DNA from: JALYXS01 sp051003795
GTDB taxonomy: Bacteria; Acidobacteriota; Terriglobia; Bryobacterales; Bryobacteraceae
Assembly: GCA_051003795.1 (NCBI GenBank)
Contig: JBPCKZ010000138.1
Location: 1 to 52,879 of the forward strand
Direction of reading: 5' to 3'
Length of the DNA stretch: 52,879 bases
The translations under genes were made by a program, and so were the position numbers. Each line of letters opens with the position of its first letter. The first letter of the stretch is position 1. This document shows positions 41,713 to 49,927 of the stretch, piece after piece. Under the pieces are notes generated by a model. The model saw nothing but the letters and a program-made list of their open reading frames with translations. It was not told the origin of the DNA and ran no database searches.

Positions 41713-43704
41713 ATGGCGCGACGTTTTTTGCTGCCCTATTTTTTCCTGTTCCTAATCGCGTGCCTGGGTCAAGCGTTCCCGCAAACCGCCGCGATTGACG
41801 GAAAATACTTCCCGGACACCGTCTATCCGGTGTTGCGCAAAGCGGGGTGCCCCGGCTGCCACAATCCCGATGGCGTCGCTTCGGGTACGCGCTTGCACTT
41901 CCCGGATGAGGACGCCTCGGCGGATCGCATCGAGAGGTTCGGAAAATCTCTTAGTTTCCTCGTCGATACGCAAAATCCCGACAAATCGCTGCTGCTCAAC
42001 AAACCGACGCGGCGCATCGCGCACGCCGGAGGCAAGCGTATCGCGCCGGGCAGCCCCGATGAATCGATCCTGCGGAATTGGATCGTGTATCTCGCGAAAA
42101 ATCCAGGCGCGCCCGTTAGCGCCGAGGAGGAAGAGCCGCGCGTCGCCGCCGTTCCGGTGCTCCGGCGCTTGACGCATAGCCAGTACAACAACACCGTCCG
42201 CGATCTTCTGGGCGATGACAGCCGTCTGGCCGACCAGTTCCCGCCGGAAGATTTCGTCAACGGTTTCAAGAATCAATATCAATCGCAGAGCATCTCGCCG
42301 CTACTCGCCGAAGCTTATAGCGCGGCCGCCGAGAAGCTCGCGAAAAACGTTTTCCGCGCGGGAGACACCAAGGGCTTGGTCCCCTGCAAACCCTCTTCCG
42401 CGGCCGATGCGGCCTGCCGCGTTCAATTTATCCGGTTTTTTGGAAAAAAGGCGTTCCGGCGGCCGCTGCTTGAGGCGGAAGCGCAGCGGTACTCGCGGCT
42501 ATTCGCGTCCGAGGCCGCCTCGAAGAAGAGTTTTCTGGCGGGCGCGCAAATCGTGGTGGAGGCGATGTTGCAATCGCCGAACTTCCTGACCCGCGCCGAA
42601 AACGGCTCCGATCCGCAAACCGTTCCGTATGAAACGGCCAGCCGGATCGCCTACTTTATTTGGAACACCACGCCGGATGCGGCGCTGTTCCGCGCGGCTG
42701 AAAGCGGCCAGTTGAATTCCCCGGCCGGCGTCGAAACGCAAGCACGGCGCCTGTTGCGCGATCCGCGCGCGCGCCAAGCCATGGATGAGTTCGCCGCGCA
42801 ATGGCTCCGTTTCGACCGGCTGACCGGAAGCGTGAAGGATCGCGGCGTTTTTCCGATGTACACGCCGGAGTTGGCCCTCTCCATGCTCGAAGAGACCAGG
42901 CGACTGGCTTCCGATCTGATCTGGAAAAATGGCGATTTCCGTAAATTCTATTCAGCCGATTACACCTTCCTTTCGAGCGATCTCGCGGCGCTGTACAAGC
43001 TACCGGCGCCGAAGAACGAGTTTGACAAGGTATCGCTGCCGCCCGAGAGCGAACGGGCCGGCATCGTTGGACAGGCCACGTTCCTGGCATTGACCAGCAA
43101 GCCCGAGGAAACGTCTCCCACCGCGCGCGGGCTGTTTGTGCGGGAACAGTTCCTCTGCCAAGACGTGCCGCCTCCTCCTCCCGGGGTAAACGCGAACCTG
43201 CCCGCGCTTTCGAAAGCCAAGCCGCAGACCAGCCGTGAGCGCCTCGCCATGCATCTGAACAACGAAACCTGCGCGAGCTGCCATTCGTTAATGGACCCCA
43301 TCGGATTCGGTCTCGAGAAATTCGACGCGCTCGGCCAACGCCGGGAAAAATTCAAGCTGCGGTTTTTGCCCGAGCATGGCGAAAAGAAATCCGTGGAGAC
43401 GATCGAATTGCCCCTCGATTCCGATGGCAACATCGCCGGGATACCGAACTCGCAATTTTCGTCTCCGCGCACTCTAGGGAACGTGCTGGCATCGAGCGTG
43501 CAGTGCCAGGAGTGTATGGTGAAGCAGTTGTTCCGATACGAAGCGGGGCGTAAGGAAGGGCCGTCCGATCGCGCCGCCATCCGGCGGAGTTTCGAGGATT
43601 TCCGCAATTCCCAATTCCGTTTCCAGGAACTCATGGTTTCCCTGGTAAAATGGTCTATATTCCAGCCCCAAAGGAAGGAACCGGATGTCGTCAGTGGTAA
43701 CTAA
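41713..43704 (+). CDS. DUF1592/DUF1588/DUF1585 exported cytochrome-like protein
   Basis: The 663-residue protein has a signal peptide (MARRFLLPYFFLFLIACLGQ), then a heme-type C46-P-G-C49-H50 in a cytochrome-c-like start. The order DUF1587 (about 145-200), DUF1592 (about 300-430), DUF1588 (480-580) and DUF1585 (600-655) follows. A second CxxCH lies in NNETCASCHSLMDPIGFGLE. Such proteins are common in Planctomycetes and Acidobacteria and are found in operon with DUF1552 proteins; their role is unknown. The stop overlaps the start of the DUF1552 gene by 20 bases. Confidence 0.9.
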   Translation: MARRFLLPYFFLFLIACLGQAFPQTAAIDGKYFPDTVYPVLRKAGCPGCHNPDGVASGTRLHFPDEDASADRIERFGKSLSFLVDTQNPDKSLLLNKPTRRIAHAGGKRIAPGSPDESILRNWIVYLAKNPGAPVSAEEEEPRVAAVPVLRRLTHSQYNNTVRDLLGDDSRLADQFPPEDFVNGFKNQYQSQSISPLLAEAYSAAAEKLAKNVFRAGDTKGLVPCKPSSAADAACRVQFIRFFGKKAFRRPLLEAEAQRYSRLFASEAASKKSFLAGAQIVVEAMLQSPNFLTRAENGSDPQTVPYETASRIAYFIWNTTPDAALFRAAESGQLNSPAGVETQARRLLRDPRARQAMDEFAAQWLRFDRLTGSVKDRGVFPMYTPELALSMLEETRRLASDLIWKNGDFRKFYSADYTFLSSDLAALYKLPAPKNEFDKVSLPPESERAGIVGQATFLALTSKPEETSPTARGLFVREQFLCQDVPPPPPGVNANLPALSKAKPQTSRERLAMHLNNETCASCHSLMDPIGFGLEKFDALGQRREKFKLRFLPEHGEKKSVETIELPLDSDGNIAGIPNSQFSSPRTLGNVLASSVQCQECMVKQLFRYEAGRKEGPSDRAAIRRSFEDFRNSQFRFQELMVSLVKWSIFQPQRKEPDVVSGN

Positions 43705-45040
43705 GAAACGAGCCGTCTCGCGGCGGTTGTTCTTGAAGGGTGTAACCGCGGTGGCGCAAGCGCCGGTCTGGGTTGGACTGCCGCCCCTCGTTGCCATGTT
43801 CAACAGCAATGGCACAGCGTATGCGGCCGAACGCCTGCCGGGCGATTCCTCCAAGATCCCCACGCGCTTCGTCCTGTGGTTCAACGGCAACGGCATCACG
43901 GAGAAATACTGGATTCCAACCGAGACCGGGCCGGATTACACGCTGACGCCGTGCCTAGCGCCTCTGGCCCCGTTCCGGAAAGATTTCCATGTGATTACCG
44001 GCCTGGACAATCCGGCCGCGCGCCTTCCCGGACCGGGCAACGACCATCACCGCTCCATGAGCGCGCTGATGAGCGGAACGCAATTCACCGGCAGGGGCGC
44101 GGGCGGCGCGTCTATCGATCAGGCGATTGCCGGCCGAATATCCGCCAATTCCGGCGGCGACACGCGATTCCGTTCGCTGCAGCTCGGCGTCACGCAGGAA
44201 TCGTTTGGCGAAAGCATCCAGCGTAATATGAGCTGGGCCGGTCGCGACCGTGCCTTGCCGCCCGAAATGCTGCCGCAAAAGCTCTTCGACCGCCTTTTCG
44301 GCGCAAAGGATCAAGGCTGGATTAATCGCAAGCGAAGCATTCTCGATGCGGTCGGCCAGGATACGGCGGCGTTGAAGAAAGAACTCGGCAAAGAGGACCA
44401 GACGCGGCTCGACGAACATCTGGCTTCGATCCGGGACGTGGAGCGCGGTATCGCGAGCCTGCCGCCCGAATATCACCGGATCGACCCTCCGGACGCCGAC
44501 GGCGATATGAAAGATTGGCCGCGCATCGCGCGTTTGCAAAGCGCGTTGCTGGCGAATGCCCTCGCTTCCGGACAGACTCGCGTGGCCTCTTACATGTTGA
44601 CGAAGTGCCAGGGGCTTTCGCGGTTTCCGTGGCTCGGGTACACGTCGGCGCGGCATCACGATTACACCCATCGCGACGGAAACGCGCCCGGCGCGGACGG
44701 CCCCGACGGTCAGCGCATCATGCGGGACATTTGCCGCTGGCACGTGGAAGAGTTTGCCTGGCTGCTCGGAAAAATGAAGTCAACGCCCGAAGGCGATGGC
44801 AATCTGCTCGATCACACTTGCCTCACCTACGTTCACGAGCACGCCGAAGCGAACGACCACAAGAATAACGGAATGTCGCTGTTGGTGGCCGGGCACGCGA
44901 GCGGACTCGTAACCGGTACGCACACCCGTACTACAGGGACGGTTGCGGATCTGTATCTGACGCTGGCAAACCGGACAATGGATGCAAAGTTGACGGCCTT
45001 CCCGAGCGCCAGCCGAGAGTTAAGCGGCGTATTTGTGTAA
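43685..45040 (+). CDS. DUF1552 family Tat-exported protein
   Basis: The 451-residue protein starts at ATG 43685 and has a twin-arginine signal VSRRLFLKGVTAVAQAPVW. DUF1552 features follow: RFVLWFNGNGITEKYWIP, LDNPAARLPGPGNDHHRSMS, GGASIDQAIAGRISANSGG and SAVGHA-type metal-like His segments including SARHHDYTHRDG and TYVHEHAEANDH. Those clustered histidines suggest a metal site. It is the constant companion of DUF1592 proteins, which carry hemes. Tat export implies folding, probably with a cofactor, before transport. Confidence 0.9.
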   Translation: MSSVVTKKRAVSRRLFLKGVTAVAQAPVWVGLPPLVAMFNSNGTAYAAERLPGDSSKIPTRFVLWFNGNGITEKYWIPTETGPDYTLTPCLAPLAPFRKDFHVITGLDNPAARLPGPGNDHHRSMSALMSGTQFTGRGAGGASIDQAIAGRISANSGGDTRFRSLQLGVTQESFGESIQRNMSWAGRDRALPPEMLPQKLFDRLFGAKDQGWINRKRSILDAVGQDTAALKKELGKEDQTRLDEHLASIRDVERGIASLPPEYHRIDPPDADGDMKDWPRIARLQSALLANALASGQTRVASYMLTKCQGLSRFPWLGYTSARHHDYTHRDGNAPGADGPDGQRIMRDICRWHVEEFAWLLGKMKSTPEGDGNLLDHTCLTYVHEHAEANDHKNNGMSLLVAGHASGLVTGTHTRTTGTVADLYLTLANRTMDAKLTAFPSASRELSGVFV

Positions 45041-45069
45041 ACTTAGGCTGGCCATGGGCCAGCTACGAT

Positions 45070-45336
45070 TTACGCCGCCCAGGATTGCCCGGCGAACAAC
45101 GCTTCGGAAGCTCCTTGCGCCAACGCCGCCTCTTTCGTGCAAATCCAGTACTCCGGCTGCCATCGCTCTTTCCGGTCGTAAGGCGGTTTATACACAAAAA
45201 ACTCGTTCGCCCTGCGATTCAGACGTTTCGGCGTACCCGATTCGTTTCCGAGAATCAGCGCTTCCGCGAGCGCGTCCTCAAAAGACGCAAACGGTCCATC
45301 GATGTAGTCCCGGTGATTAATAATGTGCCAGTCCAT
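45070..45336 (-). CDS. Small hypothetical protein (88 aa)
   Basis: The 88-residue frame begins MDWHIINHRDYIDGPFASFE and is rich in aromatic and charged residues (NEFFVYKPPYDRKERWQPEY, then WICTKEAAL). It has no signal peptide or known motif that I recognise. Composition and codon use are like those of neighbouring genes, and it fills the space between the DUF1552 stop and a gene-poor stretch, so I take it as real. Function is unknown. Confidence 0.55.
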   Translation of the reverse strand: MDWHIINHRDYIDGPFASFEDALAEALILGNESGTPKRLNRRANEFFVYKPPYDRKERWQPEYWICTKEAALAQGASEALFAGQSWAA

Positions 45337-45737
45337 GGTGTCTCTATGTGTCCTCTACTCTCTCTTTGATGGTCCGCACGGCCGTTTCGTTCCTTTTCGA
45401 AAAGTGTACTCGAAAAAAGCCACCCCACGATCCGAAAATTGGTCCAGTTAGCTTCGCCAACCGTTCCACCCCCGGCAAGTGGATGTTTCGATCAGGCGAC
45501 CGGTCCCGCTCCAGCATTTTCTATTGTCTCCCTTTACGGCTTTTGACGCCATAGGTCTCGCTGCTAAAGTTCGCCAAGGTCGGTCTTAAGATCTCGCGTT
45601 ATTGAAAACTCGCATTTGGGCGGCTCCTTGTCTTGGGGCCGCCCGTTGAATAACAGGCTAATAAATTGTGTTGATCCGAGTTCCTTTCTTAAAGGAAAGG
45701 TTTTTGTCCCTTTTTTTCCAACTCCCCGCCCGTCAGG
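45337..45737. other. Gene-free stretch of about 400 bp
   Basis: I see no convincing gene here. The six-frame openings are short and without motifs. The A/T content is higher than nearby, and a few T-runs occur (gaaaggtttttgtcccttttttt near 45700). It lies beside a broken IS3 transposase and is probably decayed insertion-related DNA. It holds one good hairpin at 45618-45644. Confidence 0.6.
45618..45644. terminator. GC-rich 10-bp hairpin in the gene-free stretch
   Basis: The arms gggcggctcc (45618-45627) and ggggccgccc (45635-45644) pair over ten bases with one G-T pair around a seven-base loop. Shortly after comes GTTGAATAAC and, further on, T-runs. A terminator is likely but its gene is unknown. 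Confidence 0.5.
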
Positions 45738-46040
45738 TCACGCTCTTGCCCGGTAGATCGGGGCCGGCGATGCCCCGCGGCAGATAGGGGGTGGATCCGG
45801 TGACCTTATCCCGGTTGGCCTCCGCCGGGGTATCGGATAAATGGCCTCGATCCCCATCAATTCCATCAGCCGCGAAACCCGCTTGCGATTCACGATGAAC
45901 CCTTGTGCCGCGAGCTCTGCCGTCATTCGCCGGCTCCCGTAAAACGGCGTTCGTGTGTACTGCTCGTCCATCAATCGCATCAACCGTAGATTCTCTTCGT
46001 TCTCGCCGGTCGGCTCGTAATACAGGCCCGCGCGGTTGTG
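45738..46040 (-). pseudogene. IS3-family transposase (OrfB) fragment, frameshifted
   Basis: The minus strand from about 46037 reads NRAGLYYEPTGENEENLRLM then DEQYTRTPFYGSRRMTAELA and GFIVNRKRVSRLMELMGIEA-IYP, the HTH_21-like N-terminal region of IS3-family OrfB. It then loses frame near the following Pro/Arg codons: the alternative frame gives PYLPRGIAGPDLPG, which looks like the expected YPYLLRG run. The DDE catalytic core is missing entirely and no inverted ends could be found. Residues 1-40 overlap the 3' end of the MauE/DoxX gene. This is a decayed remnant; no product is expected. Confidence 0.85.
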
Positions 46041-46041
46041 G

Positions 46042-46479
46042 TCACGTTTGCGGCGATGTCGTTTTCACACGCGGCACCGCAAAAACGGTGAGGCCGATCG
46101 AGAGCGCAAGCAGCGCGCCATCGCGCGCCAGCGTCCAGGCACTGAGCGCTTCGCCCACCCCGAAGCAACCGCAATCGATTCCGCGCCCCTGAATCCAGGC
46201 CCGTACCATGATTCCGAAAAACGTGAGCAGCAGTAGGGTGGCGGCCGGTGCGGCCCATCGGAGCCGGTATCCAGTCAACAATAGAATCCCGATCGCAAGC
46301 TCCAGCCACGGGACGACGCGAGCCACTGCCAACACGCCGTTTTCGGGAAGAAGCTGGTAGGCGTCGATCGACATCGCGAACACGAGCCACGGCTGACGCA
46401 GCTTTGTGTATGCGGCGTACAAGAAAATCAAGCCGAGGATAATACGGGCGGCAAGGGCGGTTCTATTTCGCCAAATCAT
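46042..46479 (-). CDS. MauE/DoxX-family inner-membrane protein
   Basis: The 145-residue protein has four hydrophobic segments (IILGLIFLYAAYTKL, LAIGILLLTGYRL, APAATLLLLTFFGIMV and ALLALSIGLTVFAV) and a C-G-C pair in GRGIDCGCFGVGE. MauE-type proteins take part in disulfide handling of exported redox proteins. The stop TGA (46044-46042) touches the IS3 remnant, so the natural C-terminus may have been altered. Its ATG overlaps the DsbA-like gene end by 17 bases, so the two act as a disulfide-handling pair. Confidence 0.83.
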   Translation of the reverse strand: MIWRNRTALAARIILGLIFLYAAYTKLRQPWLVFAMSIDAYQLLPENGVLAVARVVPWLELAIGILLLTGYRLRWAAPAATLLLLTFFGIMVRAWIQGRGIDCGCFGVGEALSAWTLARDGALLALSIGLTVFAVPRVKTTSPQT

Positions 46480-47065
46480 CCAGAAAGCGTTTCAGAATGG
46501 GGTACGAGACGATCCCCGACATCGGATACGTCTTCCCGTCGCGGCTGATGATCATCGTCGGGGTACCCCGGAGTCCGGCTTTCGTTCCAAGCGCCACATC
46601 CTTCGCAATGGATTGATCGATGCTTGGGTCTCTCAGACCTTCGCGCACCTCGGTCATCTCGGCGGGCGTGAGAACAGCGGCTACGATGGCGTCGATGTTT
46701 CCGTCCGCGGCCCAAATCGCCTGCTTCTCGAACAGCGCGTTCGAAACAGTCTCGAACTTATGAATCTTCGCCGCGGCGTTGGCGTACTCGGCAGCCTGCT
46801 TCGCGTGAGCGTGCATGGGCAGTGGAAAATCGTGTTCGATCAGGTATATCTTTCCCGTGGAAATACAATCCGCCATGATCTGCTTGAGCGTTCCGAGATA
46901 CAGTTCCCGGCAAGTGGGGCACTGATAGTCGCTATAAAGGTTGATGGTGACAGGCGCCGACGGAGAGCCGAAACACTTCGAATCGGAAGCCAGGGTCTTG
47001 GTTCCCGCGGCCAGCGAACAGGCCAGCAAAACGCACGCGGAGAGGAAGCAGAGCACTTTAGACAT
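46463..47065 (-). CDS. Exported DsbA-like thiol oxidoreductase
   Basis: The 200-residue protein begins at ATG 47065 with a signal or lipoprotein-like MSKVLCFLSACVLLACSLAA (LLAC resembles a lipobox). The thioredoxin fold with DSBA insertion carries the active site C-P-T-C in INLYSDYQCPTCRELYLGTL and a cis-Pro in LRGTPTMIISRDGK. It would oxidise or isomerise disulfides in the periplasm, and the MauE/DoxX partner likely recycles it or transfers electrons. The frame continues upstream to 47182, overlapping the divergent isomerase gene, with no similarity there. Confidence 0.86.
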   Translation of the reverse strand: MSKVLCFLSACVLLACSLAAGTKTLASDSKCFGSPSAPVTINLYSDYQCPTCRELYLGTLKQIMADCISTGKIYLIEHDFPLPMHAHAKQAAEYANAAAKIHKFETVSNALFEKQAIWAADGNIDAIVAAVLTPAEMTEVREGLRDPSIDQSIAKDVALGTKAGLRGTPTMIISRDGKTYPMSGIVSYPILKRFLDDLAK

Positions 47066-47109
47066 TCTGGAGCGATTGTAACATTTGGGGACGTGATACA
47101 AGGAGACTA

Positions 47110-48237
47110 ATGCAACGACGCACTTTCCTCCAATCCACTGTTGGCACGGCATTGCTCGACGCGGCGCAAGAGGATGCGGCACAAGGGAATCCGGCCACGG
47201 CTCCGGGGCGGGGAATCCGTCTGGGGTTCGACACCTATTCGCTCCGCGCCTTCAAGTGGAAAGATATTCAGCTACTCGACTACGCGGCCGGTCTGAGGTT
47301 GGACACCATTCAAATTTCCAGCCTTGACGATTATGCGAGCCTCGATCCGGCGCACCTGCAAACCGTCAAGGATCATGCCGAGCGCGTCGGCATCAAAATC
47401 GATGGCGGAACTGGATGCATCTGCCCGCTTTCAAAAAGTTGGAAGGCGTCGCAGGGCACGCCGGAAGCGTATTTGCTGAACGGGCTGAAGGTTGCGAAGG
47501 CTGTTGGCGCGACTTCCATGCGCTGTTTCATGGGGACCAAAGACGACCGGCGCGGGGGGCAGGGCATTGAACCCGGCATTGAAGCTTGCATGGAAGCGAC
47601 TATAAAGGTTTTCCAAGCGGTTAAGGCACAGGCGCAAGATATCGGCGTGAAGATCGCGCTCGAAAACCACGCGGGCGACATGCAAGCGCGCGAAGTCAAG
47701 ACGATCATCGAAGGATCGGGCAAAGATTTCGTCGGCGCGTGCCTCGATACGGGCAACCCCCTGTGGGTGGTCGAGAACCCGATTGTGACGATGGAGGTGC
47801 TCGGGCCTTACACCGTTACGACGCACGTGCGCGACTGCATCGTGTTCGAGCATCCGCGCGGCGCGGCCGGCCAGTGGGCCGCGGTCGGGGACGGCATCCT
47901 GGATTTCCGGCAGTTGCTTGGGCATTATCAAGAGTTGTGTCCGGCAGCTTCCATGCAGCTTGAGATCATCACGGGGCGGCCGCCCGAAGTGCTGCCGTAC
48001 CTCGAGCCCGATTTTTGGAAGGTTTTCCAGAAAACGCCCGCGCCGGAGTTCGCGCGATTCGTGGCGCTCGCCAAGGGCGGCCATCCTTTCATGGGCACGA
48101 TGGTGGTGGAGGACGCGCCCGGCAAAAAGCTGCCGGAGTTTACGGCCGCGTTGCGGGAGCAGCAGCGCCTGGATTTGGAGCGCAGCCTCGAATATGCCAA
48201 GAAGGTCCTGGGCGTTGGCGTGAGCTGGAAAACGTGA
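47110..48237 (+). CDS. Sugar phosphate isomerase/epimerase-like protein, Tat-exported
   Basis: The 375-residue protein has a twin-arginine-like start MQRRTFLQSTVGTAL and an AP_endonuc_2-type TIM barrel. Metal-ligand candidates are E in KIALENHAGDM, D in GACLDTGNPLW, H in VTTHVRDC and E in SMQLEIITGRP. Xylose-isomerase-like epimerases act on keto-sugars or inositol derivatives; the reaction cannot be fixed here. Start ATG 47110 follows AAGGAG six bases upstream. The stop overlaps the GTG of the DUF763 gene (GTGA, 48234-48237). Confidence 0.85.
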   Translation: MQRRTFLQSTVGTALLDAAQEDAAQGNPATAPGRGIRLGFDTYSLRAFKWKDIQLLDYAAGLRLDTIQISSLDDYASLDPAHLQTVKDHAERVGIKIDGGTGCICPLSKSWKASQGTPEAYLLNGLKVAKAVGATSMRCFMGTKDDRRGGQGIEPGIEACMEATIKVFQAVKAQAQDIGVKIALENHAGDMQAREVKTIIEGSGKDFVGACLDTGNPLWVVENPIVTMEVLGPYTVTTHVRDCIVFEHPRGAAGQWAAVGDGILDFRQLLGHYQELCPAASMQLEIITGRPPEVLPYLEPDFWKVFQKTPAPEFARFVALAKGGHPFMGTMVVEDAPGKKLPEFTAALREQQRLDLERSLEYAKKVLGVGVSWKT

Positions 48238-49442
48238 AGCGTTCGGGCTCAGCCGACCTTCCGCTGCACGGCGGCCGCGTTCCACCGTGGCTCGCCGAGC
48301 GCATGACAAAACTCGGCACGGCGATAGTCGAGAACGTTCTTCTCCATTACGGTCCGTCCGAACTTCTGACACGCCTCAGCGACCCGTTCTGGTTCCAAGC
48401 GCTTGGCTCGGTGATGGGCATGGACTGGCACTCGTCCGGCATCACGACATCCGTGCTTGGGGCATTGAAACGCGGCCTGAATCCCCGCGCGCGCGAACTC
48501 GGCATTTATATTTGCGGCGGACGCGGGAAGCACTCGCGCAATACGCCCGATGAACTTCGCGCCGTGGGCGAGCGCACGTCGCTCGATGCGGAAGCTCTCG
48601 TGCGAGCCAGCCGGTTAACCGCGAAGATCGACAACAACGCAATCGCGGACGGCTTCCAGATCTATCTGCATGCATTTATCGTGAGCGCGTCGGGCGAGTG
48701 GGCCGTGGTGCAGCAGGGCATGAATACGGAAAATAAGCTGGCGCGTCGCTATCACTGGCACTCGGCTACGGTTCGCGATTTTGTTTGCGATCCGCACACC
48801 GGCATTGCCGGCGAGCATGCGGGCATGATTATGAATCTGGTCGATTCGCAGGCGAAGCCGGCGCGGGATGCGCTGCTCGCGATTGCGCGCCAGCCTCCCG
48901 AAAAGACGATTCGCGAGGTGCGGCATTACGTCGCCCCCCAGCATCATGACGTGCGCGCGGAAAATGTCGATTTGAAGCGCTTGGGCGCGGTGCTGGCGGT
49001 CTCTTATGAGCGGGACTTTCGCGATTTCGCGTCGCTTCTGCTGCTCGAGAATCTCGGGCCGCGGACGCTGCAATCGATGGCGCTGATCGCGGAGGTAGTT
49101 CACGGAGTCCCGAGCCGGTTTTCCGATCCCGCGCGATTTTCGTTCGCGTTGGGAGGAAAAGATAGACACCCGTTTCCGGTGCCGCTGAAAACCTACGACG
49201 AATCGATAGGGGTGTTGCGGAAGGCGCTTGATGGGGCGAAGTTGGGGGACACGGAAAAGATCGACGGCGTTAGGCGTTTAGACCGCTTCGTGCGGGCGAT
49301 TGAAGAACGCTACAAGCCCGAAGCGGACTTCGATGCAATCGTTGCGCATGAACGCGCGATCTCGCCATCGCTCGATGGCCGAAGCGTTTTCGATGGGAAG
49401 AATGCTGTCGCGCGGCCCGTCGAACAGTTGCGGCTTTTTTAA
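48234..49442 (+). CDS. DUF763 family protein
   Basis: The 402-residue protein starts at GTG 48234. It carries the DUF763 hallmark SGSADLPLHGGRVPPWLAER, then YICGGRGKHSRNTPDEL, NAIADGFQIYLHAFIVS, GMNTENKLARRYHWHS and GPRTLQSMALIAEVVHGVPS. The GPRTLQS stretch looks like a helix-hairpin-helix. The family occurs in bacteria and archaea without assigned function, sometimes near DNA-repair genes. There is no signal peptide. It is translationally coupled to the isomerase gene by GTGA. Confidence 0.88.
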   Translation: MKRSGSADLPLHGGRVPPWLAERMTKLGTAIVENVLLHYGPSELLTRLSDPFWFQALGSVMGMDWHSSGITTSVLGALKRGLNPRARELGIYICGGRGKHSRNTPDELRAVGERTSLDAEALVRASRLTAKIDNNAIADGFQIYLHAFIVSASGEWAVVQQGMNTENKLARRYHWHSATVRDFVCDPHTGIAGEHAGMIMNLVDSQAKPARDALLAIARQPPEKTIREVRHYVAPQHHDVRAENVDLKRLGAVLAVSYERDFRDFASLLLLENLGPRTLQSMALIAEVVHGVPSRFSDPARFSFALGGKDRHPFPVPLKTYDESIGVLRKALDGAKLGDTEKIDGVRRLDRFVRAIEERYKPEADFDAIVAHERAISPSLDGRSVFDGKNAVARPVEQLRLF

Positions 49443-49473
49443 GGTTCGGAAATCGACATGGGAGGACGATGCG

Positions 49474-49927
49474 ATGAATCCGGATCGATATTTGCAAGCG
49501 CTCTTGGCGGAGTACAACGCCTTGCGCTCGGAGACACCGGCGCGCTGATTGCGGCTTTGCAACCTCTTGAGAAATACGCGGTTGGGATCTGCCTGCTTTC
49601 GCCTGTCCCGTTTCTGATATTCGGTCTGATTTACGCCGATTCGGAAACCCGCCTATTGCAAGCAGCCGCCTATATACAGAAGGAGCTTTTGCCGAAGATC
49701 AACGAACTCGTCGACCCGTCAAACTCGCAATTTGTTGCCTGGGAATGGGAGATGTATCGCCGGGACAAGAAGCGTTGTCCCGCGCAACTCTTTTCATGGT
49801 GGTTAGGCAGGGTTCGCCTGGGGCAAAGAAGCGTGGATCGATCCTGATGTGCGACATTATGCTTTTTGGCTACACTTGTTTTGCGGCTTTCCGGGTTAGT
49901 CGGCTCTCGGATCAGGTCGCGCCGTGA
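49474..49927 (+). pseudogene. Frameshifted small membrane-protein gene
   Basis: The N-terminus MNPDRYLQALLAEYNALRSE (ATG 49474, GGAGG upstream) ends at a TGA at 49548. In another frame the same DNA continues as LEKYAVGICLLSPVPFLIFG then LIYADSETRLLQAAAYIQKE and NELVDPSNSQFVAWEWEMYR, a membrane segment and a helical piece of the kind seen after that N-terminus in acidobacterial proteins I recall. That frame stops at 49847, while a third frame carries ILMCDIMLFGYTCFAAFRVS, a further membrane segment, to TGA 49927. Two frameshifts have therefore broken a gene of about 150 residues. Its TGA overlaps the GH15 start (GTGA). Sequencing error is an alternative. Confidence 0.62.
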
